NCBI GenBank assembly: GCA_017652345.1
Contig: JAGCBE010000192.1
Coordinates: 1-49,991 of the forward strand
Reading direction: 5' to 3'
Length of the DNA: 49,991 nt
Source of the DNA: Methanobrevibacter sp.
Lineage (GTDB): Archaea > Methanobacteriota > Methanobacteria > Methanobacteriales > Methanobacteriaceae
The stretch's first letter is position 1. Each line of letters opens with the position of its first letter. Positions 40,072-48,168 of the stretch are shown here, piece after piece. The notes beneath the pieces are model-generated. The model did not search any database. It saw nothing but the letters and a program-made list of their open reading frames with translations, and had not been told where the DNA came from. The position numbers were made by a program, and so were the translations under genes.

Positions 40072-40491
40072 CTATTTCTTTTTAACAATTCTACAAATTA
40101 ATAAGCCTTCTCCTACTATTACATATCCTTTCTTTCTAAAAGGAATAGGAGTCATTGAATATGTAGTATAAAATACATCGTCTCCCGCAGTTACATTTTT
40201 GCAATCTGGGCCAACAGCAAGTACTTTACCTGTACGAATTACTTGATTATTTTGTTCAATTTCTCCAGTTTCGTTAGATTTATAAGTTTGAGAACTTTCT
40301 ACACCAACAATTAAACCAGATGCTGTTGTTTCGATATATCTATAAGGATTTTTGATATACGGTTGTATTAATACGTTGTTATTTACAGGAATAACCTCTA
40401 CTTCGTCCATACATACATCTTCCATGTTATTATCTACTATTGTCTTTGCTGTATCATTCAGCATTTTTTCAAATTCATTAATCACTTCCAT
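40072..40491 (-). CDS. GroES-like co-chaperonin, 139 aa
   Basis: ATG 40491, TAG 40072-40074, no Trp/TGA. Residues ~35-139 show the cpn10 pattern: VIPVNNNVLIQP, then TTASGLIVG, GKVLAVGPDCKNVTAGDDVFYTTY, and IVGEGLLICRIV at the end. A phage GroES-like protein, like T4 gp31, would adapt host GroEL to fold the capsid protein. N-terminal ~30 residues are an acidic extension. Located in the packaging operon downstream of Cys-rich small proteins. Confidence 0.8.
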   Translation of the reverse strand: MEVINEFEKMLNDTAKTIVDNNMEDVCMDEVEVIPVNNNVLIQPYIKNPYRYIETTASGLIVGVESSQTYKSNETGEIEQNNQVIRTGKVLAVGPDCKNVTAGDDVFYTTYSMTPIPFRKKGYVIVGEGLLICRIVKKK

Positions 40492-40492
40492 A

Positions 40493-40714
40493 TTACCATT
40501 TGTTTATTAAACATTTTTCTTCAGGAGATGCACATTTTGCTTTAATTACACAACCACAATGTGAACATATATATGAATTTCTCCCAATCTTAATTTTATC
40601 TTTACATTCCATACAAATCTGTAGTCGTTTTTTAGATTCTTCAGATTCCTTATGAAATATTACATTATATCATCCAACGAAAACTCGTTTTATTCAATTA
40701 AAAAATTTTATCAT
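40493..40714 (-). CDS. Cys-rich zinc-ribbon-like protein, 73 aa
   Basis: ATG 40714, TAA 40493-40495; TGA = Trp in FNWIKRV and VGWYNV, TGG at the end. Two CxxC pairs (CMEC, CSHC) followed by GCVIKAKC, a classic zinc-ribbon spacing. It overlaps the neighbouring 73-aa Cys-rich gene. Possibly a transcription or packaging cofactor; specific target unknown. Confidence 0.65.
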
Positions 40715-40929
40715 TTTCCTACTACACAATGACTATTTGGATTTTTTACTTTATGACTTAAATAACAGCCGCATCCAGCTTTTCATCCTAATTTTTTGAA
40801 AAATGAACCTTCTTTTCCATCTGGACTGATATATTTCTTATTATCACACTTTAGCCCTCATTCTGGATCGTTTTTAACAATAGGGCATTCTTTACAAATT
40901 GCCAATCGTTTTTCAGATAAACTATCCAT
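40708..40929 (-). CDS. Cys-rich zinc-binding protein, 73 aa
   Basis: ATG 40929, TAA 40708-40710, TGA = Trp in PEWGLKCDN, LGWKAGCGC and VGKW. Cys spacing CKEC...C...CGC suggests metal binding. Its last codons (AAA TGA TAA) overlap the start of the following Cys-rich gene. Both genes are between the PD-(D/E)XK nuclease and the GroES-like gene. No function recognised. Confidence 0.6.
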
Positions 40930-40933
40930 AACA

Positions 40934-41881
40934 CTATATAATAAAAGGTTTGTCTAAATCTAGCAATTCTTTGGTTTTCAATTGCTTAGCGTAATGTTTG
41001 ATCATTCTTTCAACATCGTCTTTACGATATTCTAAATCATAAATTGTTTGTTTTCCAGATCGATCTATATGTACTAGTTTGAGTTCTTTAATGTTTAACT
41101 CGGGATTTATTTGTTGAACCATATATGCGTATGTGCTCAATTGCAAAACGTAATGCCAATAATTACAATCCATTATATTATTTAAAGGATATTTCATCAT
41201 TACGTTTCTTTTCTTAGTTGCATTAAAGAAACTCTTTTTCTTTATTTCTTTGTTCGTTTTATAATCAAAAATAGACACGTCATTCCCATTCCTTACTAGT
41301 AGATCTACTTGTCCACTTATTTTAAGTCCATCTGGAGAAATTCAAGAAATTAAATATTCAGGATACATACCGTGATCTATATCTAAAGTATAATATCCTG
41401 GTGTACAAGTAAACGTTCCTACTATTTGCGGAGAACCGTAATTTGATAAATCAAAATGTGTTTTGTTATAAAAAGATTCTTCCATTAATGAGTGCACTCA
41501 AGTTCCATGATCGCACGCTTCATCTCTGTTTGCATGTCAAGAATCTAATATTTCTGTAACTTTATCATTAAATTCCGTTTCATCTATATTTAATTTATTT
41601 AATAACTCTGGATTCCAAATTTGTGTATTTAGTAAACCCTGCTTTACTAAACTGAAATGGTCAGGATCAGCTAAAGCTTCTAACGCTTTATACTTACTGA
41701 AGAAAGCTTCATTAAATTTATTTTCATATTCTCCAATAAGTGTTGTTACAGATATGTATTTTGATCCATCTAATTTACTTAAATAAACGTGTGGTCCATC
41801 AGAGTAGATTACATCATCATTTTCTTTATCTACTTGGTACCCAAACATTGTTTTTGTTTTAACTCCTTTTAACGCTGGCAT
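40934..41881 (-). CDS. PD-(D/E)XK (RecB/Cas4-like) nuclease, 315 aa
   Basis: ATG 41881, TAG 40934-40936; TGA = Trp at 41537 (LDSWHANRDEACDHG) and 41342 (YLISWISPDG). Motifs: a N-terminal T-T-L-I-G-x-Y region, ACDHGTWVHSLMEE (His of motif I), SGQVDLLV (Asp) and IFDYKTNKE (the E/D-x-K core), LQLSTYAYMV as the Q-x-x-x-Y helix. This is the RecB/exonuclease family used in phage recombination or DNA processing. The first gene after the coiled-coil membrane protein in the leftward operon. Confidence 0.8.
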
Positions 41882-41913
41882 AATTCATTAACATTGACAT
41901 TTTCATAAATCTA

Positions 41914-42309
41914 TTATTCTTGATTATTCATTAAACCTTCAGCAATCATTTCTTCAGGACTTAATTCTGTATATCCTAGAGGTGGTTTTCTTCTATCACA
42001 AGAAAGTCTTGTACATTTAAGAAGTGTCGCTTTTGCTAAATTAGTATTAGCTTCGTCTAACTTATTTCTTAATTCAGCACATCGATCCTCAAGTTCTATA
42101 ATACGTTCATCCTTTTTATCTAAACGCTCATTTAATATTGCATTTTGGTCCTGAAGTTCGTCGATAAGTTTTAAATAACGCTCATCTTCTTTTTGTTTGT
42201 TTTCTATATGCATTCCCTTTCTATGTTCTTTAACAGTAAAAAGGTTTATTAATTCGCCAACACTAATACTGCCTACGACAGCAATAGCGATAGTTGTTCA
42301 TTCTATCAT
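41914..42309 (-). CDS. Membrane-anchored coiled-coil protein, 131 aa
   Basis: ATG 42309, TAA 41914-41916, one TGA = Trp (MIEWTTIAIAVV). One short hydrophobic N-terminal segment (WTTIAIAVVGSISVGELI), then a coiled coil (~33-75: IDELQDQNAILNERLDKKDE) and a basic Cys-containing C-terminus. Such topology suits a spanin-like or membrane-tethered protein. First gene after the minus-strand promoter at 42379-42410. Confidence 0.6.
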
Positions 42310-42378
42310 TTTACATTATACAAGATTAAATTTAATTAACCATTTTCTTATAGTCTTATTTATCCAATATTTGCTCGG

Positions 42379-42410
42379 CAAATATAAACAAAAATTTTGT
42401 TAATTCCAAA
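42379..42410 (-). promoter_or_regulatory. Late promoter, TTTGG-19 nt-TATATTTG
   Basis: Minus strand TTTGG (42410-42406), 19 nt, TATATTTG (42386-42379), CCGAG. It starts the long operon from the membrane coiled-coil protein through the nuclease, GroES-like, terminase and portal genes. Overlaps a divergent plus-strand promoter. Confidence 0.75.
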
Positions 42411-42426
42411 TTTTTCATTATTTTTG
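42396..42426 (+). promoter_or_regulatory. Divergent plus-strand promoter
   Basis: TTTTG at 42395-42399, 19 nt, TATTTTTG at 42419-42426, then 24 nt to the DUF5675-type gene start. Same spacing as the minus-strand late promoters and interleaved with one. Confidence 0.65.
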
Positions 42427-42450
42427 TAACAAATTTAAAAATGTATAGTT

Positions 42451-42915
42451 ATGAAAATATTAGTAGACAGAAAATGGAAAAAAGAAACCTATACAATAGG
42501 TAATCTTTATGTTAACGGATCTCTATTTTGTAATACATTAGAAGACCGTGATAGAGGACTTAAAAAGACAGATACTTTAGCTACAATAAAACAAAAGAAA
42601 ATATATGGAGAAACTGCAATACCTACTGGTAAATATAAAGTAAACATGAACATAGTTTCTCCAAAGTATTCTGCTGTTAAATGGTATAAAAATCTTTGTA
42701 ATGGTAAAATGCCTAGACTATTAGACGTTCCTGGATTTGAAGGAATCCTAATCCATCCTGGAAATACTCCTTTTGATACTTATGGCTGTATTTTGGTTGG
42801 AAAGAATACAATAAAAGGTCAAATTACACAATCAAAAGACACTTTTGCCAAATTATACAAACTTATGAAAGCTGCTAGTGATAAAGGCGAAATTATTGAA
42901 ATAGAAATAAAATAA
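42451..42915 (+). CDS. DUF5675-type cell-wall protein, 154 aa
   Basis: ATG 42451, TAA 42913-42915, Trp only as TGG. The motifs GETAIPTGKYKV, RLLDVPGFEGILIHPGNTP and DTYGCILVGKN (with the His and Cys) are the DUF5675 / L,D-transpeptidase-like pattern seen in many Bacteroidota phages beside lysis genes. It probably modifies or cleaves peptidoglycan. It is followed by a 95-aa gene in a TAATG overlap. Confidence 0.75.
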   Translation: MKILVDRKWKKETYTIGNLYVNGSLFCNTLEDRDRGLKKTDTLATIKQKKIYGETAIPTGKYKVNMNIVSPKYSAVKWYKNLCNGKMPRLLDVPGFEGILIHPGNTPFDTYGCILVGKNTIKGQITQSKDTFAKLYKLMKAASDKGEIIEIEIK

Positions 42916-43202
42916 TGGAAGTATTAAATGATATCACATATAAAGTACTATCAAATAGGGTTAAGATAATTGATAGTTATAAAATTACTGATCGTTCAAA
43001 AATGAGTGAAATTATTTACGCTATTCAATACAAACATCCTGAAATTAAATTTAATAGAGAATATAACGATTTAATTCGAGAATGAGTAGCTCATAACAGG
43101 TTGTACAAGTGAAAAATTAATCAAAAAAAGACAAAAAATGTAAATTTAGAATTTAATGAATGCAAAATAAAAACACTGCTTTATAATATTTTAAGCATAT
43201 AA
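42915..43202 (+). CDS. Hypothetical protein, 95 aa (TGA = Trp)
   Basis: ATG 42915 overlaps the previous stop as TAATG; TAA 43200-43202. Two TGA = Trp (IREWVAHN, LYKWKINQ). Basic, mainly helical, with a start of MEVLNDITYKVLSN. No recognised domain. It ends at a bidirectional terminator and shares the promoter at 42.4 kb. Confidence 0.6.
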
Positions 43203-43240
43203 CAAAAATCCTCGGCCATTAGGTCGAGGATTTTTGTTAT
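43203..43240. terminator. Bidirectional terminator
   Basis: AACAAAAATCCTCG..ATTA..CGAGGATTTTTGTTA, symmetric T runs, located where the plus-strand 95-aa gene and the minus-strand mosaic fibre converge. Confidence 0.85.
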
Positions 43241-43307
43241 ATTGTTAACTTATTATACCACTTACTCATTACTACGTCGCCAAACTGATAGCCATGACAA
43301 GGAAAGA

Positions 43308-44138
43308 TTAGCTGACTTCGTGTTCGCCCCAAAAAAGCATACCCTCGTCAGTCGGTGCGCCGATGGAATCGCCGAAGACCTGCGTCGCAAGGAAAGTCGA
43401 GTACGGCTCACCATCAACAGTGACCAGCAGATAAACCAGACCGCCCTGGAACATGTGGGCCTTCGCCTCCGCTAAAGTAGGTGCGCCATCACCAGAAGTG
43501 AACGCACCATTGACAACCTCCCCAGCCACAATCATTGGAGAAAGAGGAACGCGGTATGTGGTATTTCCTACCTTGATGTTTTCAAGGGTTGCATTAGCCT
43601 GAGTCTGAGTATTAGCCTCAATTGGATATGTGTATGCAATGGTATATTCTCCGTCAGGCTTGCTTGCTGTGAAGTAGATTGACCTCACGCCGCCAAGAAC
43701 AGTTGTAAGTCCGATTTCCTTATAATCAATTCCACCATCGGAACCGAATGTCTTTCGGAAATACTTCCCATTCATTACAAGCAGGCAGTTGTCACTGTCG
43801 AGTTTTTCAAGGTCAGAAGCACTCAGTGTACCGGTTGCAGGAATATGGTCATAAGTCAGTTCAACAATCTGAATGTCAGAGTTGGAATCACTGTCAACAG
43901 TATATACAGATTCACCAATCTTCAACGCATTCAAAGGAGTGGTCACATCACCATCTTCAATTGTCGGATTAGCCTCAACAGGCTCGAAGTTGCCAGAAGT
44001 ACTTATAGATTTACTTTCTATTCATTTTCTTTGTGAATAACTATATTCGTATGCCTTCCCATCTGACTTAACTCAAATATAATCCTTTGGAGGTTCATTG
44101 TTATCCTCTCAAACTATTGTTTTCGTTTTGTACTCCAT
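43308..44138 (-). CDS. Mosaic fibre-type protein, 276 aa
   Basis: ATG 44138, TAA 43308-43310. The first ~65 residues are AT-rich with three TGA = Trp (IVWEDNN, YIWVKSD, RKWIESK); from about 43.95 kb the DNA is GC-richer, with TGG and no TGA. The second part has repeated beta-strand motifs (VNGAFTSGDGAPTLAEAKAH, LVYLLVTVDGEPY). Likely an attachment or decoration protein whose C-terminal domain was acquired separately. It overlaps the small membrane gene by 25 nt. Confidence 0.75.
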
Positions 44139-44338
44139 TTTTCAAATAGTTTTAAAATTCAAATTTTACAAACTCTATATATAGCTCAACCAGCCACTCC
44201 ACATAGTGCAACTGTAACTCAAGTTGCTATTACTGGTACAGTAAAATTGTCACAAACATATACTAATATTGCTGCTAATATAGATACAATAACTGCCATC
44301 ACTGTTTTAATGATATCGTCTTTCGTTTCGTCCTTCAT
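44114..44338 (-). CDS. Two-pass membrane protein, holin candidate, 74 aa
   Basis: ATG 44338, TAG 44114-44116; TGA = Trp in IATWVTVAL, AGWAIYRV, KIWILKLF. Segments ~12-30 (VMAVIVSILAAILVYVC) and ~38-58 (IATWVTVALCGVAGWAIY) are membrane helices; short basic ends. It is directly downstream of the double-lysozyme gene, the classic place of a holin. Best holin candidate of the three in the window, but not proven. Confidence 0.65.
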
Positions 44339-44340
44339 TT

Positions 44341-45948
44341 TTAACTAATGTTTAAACTATCGTTAGCGTATTTTAATCTCTGTTCAAAACCATTAGTTGC
44401 TTTTCCATACAACTCTAAGTGCTTTTGTCTATATCTGTTTACAGTTTTATTTACTCTTGCATACAGATCTGATGTATCTTTTATGTTTCTTTCATTAGCA
44501 CCTACATATTGAACATAAGCATAAGCAGTAGCATCTTTCAGATTGGATGCTGATCTTAAATTTGATAAAAATTCAGGATATTTCGTCTTTATTTCTTCAA
44601 TAGCAAAATCTAATTGATTTTTGAGACTATAATTTCCACCATGTGTGTTGATATAATTTACAAAATCATCATGTCTCGAATGAGTTCATTGTCCTATACC
44701 TATACCATACTGAGATGATTTTACAGAACTATTTTTTCCAGCTTTTTCTGCTTGATTTGCAGCATCTAATTTGAAATTGGATTCCGCTTGTCAAATACCT
44801 ACTAAAGCTGCAGCTTGTTCTTTAGTTAATCCTAATTTTTCTCTTAAGTATTTATTTGTAATTCGTTGTTTATCTCTATTACTACCATCAGAATTTAATA
44901 TTCCAAGATCTCCTTCAGTTCATTCTTCTGAACCAGATGCCACTTCAGTCGGTTGAACTGGTTGGGTTGGTTGTGTAACTTGAGCCGGTTGAGTCATTTC
45001 TTGTGCCTGAGTAGGTTGAGTTGGAGTGGTAGAACCAGTTGTACTGGAAACAGTTGTAGAAATAGGAGTAGTTATTGATACAGGTTCAACTGGATATCGA
45101 ACGTTATTAGAAAAAGTAAGAGTTTCTTGTTTTGGAGTTGTTAATGGTTTATAAATCAATCCATCACTTACCAAATCATTCTCTTGTTTTCCATAAATCA
45201 AAGAACCTCCAGCTTGAAATTTTCCAGGTATTCCTGGTAGACTTGAATCATATGTAGTGTATCTACCACGATTATTAGTCAATCCTTTTATTGCTGTATC
45301 GTATCTAATTTGTTTTTCTCTTTCTCTATTACCAGGTCTAACGAATCCATCCACAAAAGCATCATTTGCATCTTGAATGTTCTCTGCAGTTAAAAACTTT
45401 TTTTGAAGTTCTTTGTTTCCATTCCATCCGCTCTTTTTCAATTCTAATAACAAATGTCTAGTTTGATTAGATAATTCTGCAGTAGAGTCTTGACTATTAA
45501 ACCGGTACCTATCTCCATTTCACTGTAACAATCCTTGTCATGAACCATTTTCTGCTAAAGGATTTCCTTTTGATTCTCTATCAATTGAACTAAGGGTTGC
45601 TAATCTCGGAAAGTAATCATATCCGGCACCTTGCAACTGTTTATCTACATATTGAAAAACATGTCGTTTTGCTGGATTGAATGCTGAATAATCAATTACT
45701 TGAGGCATATTGTAACCACGTTGCATTGTTATTATTCCGCCATTTTCGTGTTTTCACTTTCTAGCATTAGCTGCAAATGTAGCTCTTTTTCTTATTGTTG
45801 GATTGGAAGAAGCCTTACCACGAGCAATACATGCAGAAGTAACCTTTCCACCACAATAATCCGTGAACTTTCCTCTATTCTTTTTCTTTATGTGTATGCC
45901 ACTACCGTTTTTTAAATACTGTAATTTGGCTTTTAATTCTTCATTCAT
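44341..45948 (-). CDS. Double lysozyme-domain cell-wall protein, 535 aa
   Basis: ATG 45948, TAA 44341-44343; TGA = Trp at 45754, 45538 and 44920 (KWKHENGG, GSWQGLLQWNG, EEWTEGDLG). N-terminal ~60 residues are basic, Gly-rich. Residues ~90-180 (LATLSSIDRESKGNPLAENG, GLLQWNGDR) and residues ~360-500 (LVGIWQAESNFKLDAAN, YGIGIGQWTHSRHDDFV) are two copies of a phage-tail-lysozyme-like fold, each with a conserved Glu, linked by a Pro/Thr/Gln-rich spacer. A peptidoglycan hydrolase for entry or lysis. Promoter at 45998-46029. Confidence 0.8.
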
Positions 45949-45997
45949 GTTTATTTTATTTATTACACAATAGTTTTGAATCTACATATTTTCGGTG

Positions 45998-46029
45998 CAA
46001 TAATAGTGAATTTTTTTGAGAATTCCAAA
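45998..46029 (-). promoter_or_regulatory. Late promoter, TTTGG-19 nt-TATTATTG
   Basis: Minus strand TTTGG (46029-46025), 19 nt, TATTATTG (46005-45998), CACCG. It lies 50 nt upstream of the double-lysozyme gene, same layout as the other late promoters. Confidence 0.7.
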
Positions 46030-46030
46030 T

Positions 46031-46186
46031 TTAATTACGCTTTTTAATCTGTTCTTCCAACTCCATTGTTAATAAAGTTTTACCGTTATATCTTAATCTA
46101 GAAAGTGCACCTAGAAGAAGTTCAACATTTACTCTCAATGTTTCAATTTCCTCTTCCATTGATTTAATTTTTTGTTCGACACTCAT
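46031..46186 (-). CDS. Small coiled-coil protein, 51 aa
   Basis: ATG 46186 (SVEQKIKSMEEEIETLRVNV), TAA 46031-46033. A longer start at 46237 would run into the previous gene and adds a hydrophobic tail unlike the rest. Leucine-zipper-like heptads; no domain known. It follows the winged-helix gene and precedes the lysozyme promoter. Confidence 0.55.
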   Translation of the reverse strand: MSVEQKIKSMEEEIETLRVNVELLLGALSRLRYNGKTLLTMELEEQIKKRN

Positions 46187-46211
46187 ATATTTAGGGGTTT
46201 TTGTTGTAAGT

Positions 46212-46922
46212 TTAATCGGAATCAAAAGCATAAGCACTTACCTTGACACCTGATTGGCGTTCGACGGCTTCTTTAAAAGCTCTAAGTTCACGTAACTCTT
46301 TCTTAATAGTTTCGATATCATCTGTATTTTTAGAAACTTGTTCAGTAACAGCTTTTACTCATAGACCAAATTGTCCTAGTTTCTGCATATCAAAAGACAT
46401 TTCTCTTACTGCAAATCCAGCTTCATCCTTATAATTAGTTATCTCAGTAGTTAAGTAACCACTATCCTGTAAAATATTATTATATTTTTTAACAGTAGGG
46501 ATTGAAAGTCCGGTTAAGTCGGCTAACTCTCGGTCACTATAATGAGTAATAGCAAAGTGTTGATCCTTATCATATAAAGCCTTTTGTATCTTCATATAAT
46601 ATTCTTTCACTTTTGGCGGCAACTTCATGTCTAAAAAGTCTTCACTAAACATTTCAAACTGGTCTGTCTCAGGAGGGAAATAATAAATATTAGAAGTACC
46701 TTTCCTGGGAGTTATTTTTATTAGTCCGAATTCTTCCAATCTATGAATAGAGTCCTTTATAAATTGACCAGAGAGATCCGTTAAATCTTTTATTTTGGCT
46801 GTTGAAGGATAACAGGTTCTAGTATCTTTATTCATGAACCTTTTTATTTGTGCAAACACCAATTGATCACATCATTGGAGCTGAGTTCAGTCAAAATTCT
46901 GTGGGATTTGAGTGTGTTTCAT
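46212..46922 (-). CDS. Winged-helix DNA-binding protein, regulator or replication initiator, 236 aa
   Basis: ATG 46922, TAA 46212-46214. TGA = Trp near 46893, 46878 and 46359 (NFDWTQLQWCDQL, FGLWVKAVTE) join the frame. Two winged-helix units: residues ~45-85 (YPSTAKIKDLTDLSGQFIKD...LIKITPR) and ~115-155 (HYSDRELADLTGLSIPTVKKY). The C-terminal ~60 residues are a coiled coil. This pattern is shared by DnaD/RepA-type initiators and helix-turn-helix regulators of gut phages. It has the promoter 46968-46999 and iteron-like repeats directly upstream, which it might bind. Confidence 0.7.
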
Positions 46923-46967
46923 GTAAAAAGTATTTTAAAAGTCCAACATTATTTTTCATTTCATATA

Positions 46968-46999
46968 CAAAGTTAGACAATTTTTTTAAAATAAACAAA
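46968..46999 (-). promoter_or_regulatory. Promoter of the winged-helix gene, TTTG / TAACTTTG
   Basis: Minus strand TTTG (46999-46996), TAACTTTG (46975-46968) with the usual spacing, ~46 nt upstream of ATG 46922. The repeats at 47015-47113 begin immediately upstream, which suggests autoregulation. Confidence 0.65.
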
Positions 47000-47014
47000 T
47001 TTTTAGGGTATAAA

Positions 47015-47113
47015 AATTATGTACCACCCTTTAAAAATCGTGTACCACCTATAAAAAATCATGTACCAGTTGTATAAAAGTATATGCCAGTTCTGAAAAA
47101 TCGTGTACCTAAA
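47015..47113. repeat. Five iteron-like direct repeats
   Basis: Units AAAATTATGTACCACC, AAAATCGTGTACCACC, AAAATCATGTACCAGT, AAAGTATATGCCAGTT and AAAATCGTGTACCTAA. The GTACC cores start at 47021, 47042, 47063, ~47084 and 47104, so spacing is 20-21 nt (two helical turns). The fourth unit is degenerate. Located exactly between the leftward (late) and rightward gene sets, upstream of the winged-helix gene; consistent with an origin or a cooperative operator. The flanks 46923-47165 are otherwise A/T-rich and gene-free. Confidence 0.75.
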
Positions 47114-47165
47114 CTATATTTATATATATCTAATATATATAAAAAATTTAACTAAAACTATATTT

Positions 47166-47390
47166 ATGGCAAAGCCAAAAAATTCAAAAATTGTGAAAAT
47201 GTTGATGTGTGATGGAGTATCATGTCAACACACCCCCGCCATGTTTCCGTGGGAAATCGATTTCAATTCGACCGATGACCGGGGTAGGGTCGACATTTTG
47301 AAATTCCCAGCTCTACGCTCTCCTATCACAACGTCCAGAGTTCTCAGCTTTGCTCAGACGATTAGTACAAGCATCACATTAATCTTTTAA
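47166..47390 (+). CDS. Doubtful short ORF across composition boundary, 74 aa
   Basis: ATG 47166, TAA 47388-47390. The first ~25 codons are AT-rich (AKPKNSKIVKML), after which the DNA turns abruptly GC-rich at about 47230. The amino-acid sequence has no clear fold. It may be a leader peptide, or the coding part may end at the boundary. A GTG at 47103 would lengthen it through the repeats and is unlikely. Confidence 0.3.
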   Translation: MAKPKNSKIVKMLMCDGVSCQHTPAMFPWEIDFNSTDDRGRVDILKFPALRSPITTSRVLSFAQTISTSITLIF

Positions 47391-47403
47391 GTTTACGTTT
47401 GCC

Positions 47404-47676
47404 GTGAGACTTTCAAAAGAAACCTATGATTCGAGAATTCTCCAGATCATCGGAGCGTATCTTCGAATGACTACGCGTCGTGGAGTTAATCCCGACGATG
47501 TTGCCGTCAAAGTACTGGTCAAACAGTACGGATTCACCCACAATTTCAGCAAGACTGCTGAACTTACCGTTGCGCTTAAGGCGATGTACAACTGGGTTAT
47601 CCAGTATCGCTTCACCAACAACGGCAACTCGCCTGATCCTCAGGCTATGCTCAACTTCGTCAAATCTCGCATCTGA
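47404..47676 (+). CDS. Hypothetical early-type protein, 90 aa (standard code)
   Basis: GTG 47404 start (MRLSKETYDSRILQIIGAY), TGA stop 47674-47676, used here as a genuine terminator. GC-richer codons; helical, basic (RMTTRRGVNPDDVAVK). The stop overlaps the next ATG as TGATG. First clear gene of the rightward set. No family recognised. Confidence 0.6.
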   Translation: MRLSKETYDSRILQIIGAYLRMTTRRGVNPDDVAVKVLVKQYGFTHNFSKTAELTVALKAMYNWVIQYRFTNNGNSPDPQAMLNFVKSRI

Positions 47677-47855
47677 TGAACGTTACTCTCAAACAGCTCG
47701 TCAAGGAGGAAGCTCAAAGCCTCCTTGACGCAGCTTCTCGTGAAGATTGGATGTCTGTTAAGCGGATAGCCAAGGTCCTACAAGAAGATGCCGAGATTCT
47801 GATTCTCGATGATCTGTACTCTGACGATCCTGAAGAAAACTATTCTAACAAGTAA
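47676..47855 (+). CDS. Small acidic protein, 59 aa (standard code)
   Basis: ATG 47676 overlaps the previous TGA; TAA 47853-47855. Amphipathic, acidic helices (QLVKEEAQSLLDAASRED, KVLQEDAEILILDDLYSDD); Trp as TGG. Coupled to the 90-aa gene. Not recognised. Confidence 0.6.
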   Translation: MNVTLKQLVKEEAQSLLDAASREDWMSVKRIAKVLQEDAEILILDDLYSDDPEENYSNK

Positions 47856-47867
47856 TATCCATTTGCC

Positions 47868-48029
47868 ATGAAGAAAGTCAACAAAGATCTCGTCGCCTAC
47901 AAGGCCGCTATGCGCGACATGCGCGAACAGAAGATGCACACCGAAGCGCTGAACTCTCGTCCCTACAAGGAGTACATTCGTCCTTGTGAGTACACGGGAA
48001 AGGCTGTCAACGGTAAGCCTCTCTTCTGA
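47868..48029 (+). CDS. Small basic protein, 53 aa (standard code, TGA stop)
   Basis: ATG 47868, TGA stop 48027-48029 (KPLF then TGA). If TGA were Trp here the frame would run on into poor, non-coding-like sequence, so the standard code fits. Rich in Lys, Arg, Met (AAMRDMREQKMHTEALNS). Function unknown. 48030-48168 contains no gene. Confidence 0.55.
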   Translation: MKKVNKDLVAYKAAMRDMREQKMHTEALNSRPYKEYIRPCEYTGKAVNGKPLF

Positions 48030-48168
48030 TTCAGATCATACTTTCTTCGCTCCTCTACAAATGAGGCGTTCTCCCGTGCTAGATCGATAAATGAGCACCT
48101 CCATCTATGGACAAATAGAATCCCGTAGTGATTGACTACAATGTTCAACGCTCTTAATTTCGCACATT

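Noticed and set aside
47103..47165. GTG start extending the 47.2 kb ORF upstream
   Set aside because: It would run through an iteron and A/T promoter-like DNA and gives an atypical Tyr/Ile-rich peptide.
47394..47401. TACGTTTG as a promoter for the 90-aa gene
   Set aside because: Only 3 nt from the GTG start and lacking a -33 box at 19 nt, so a transcript from it would miss the start codon.
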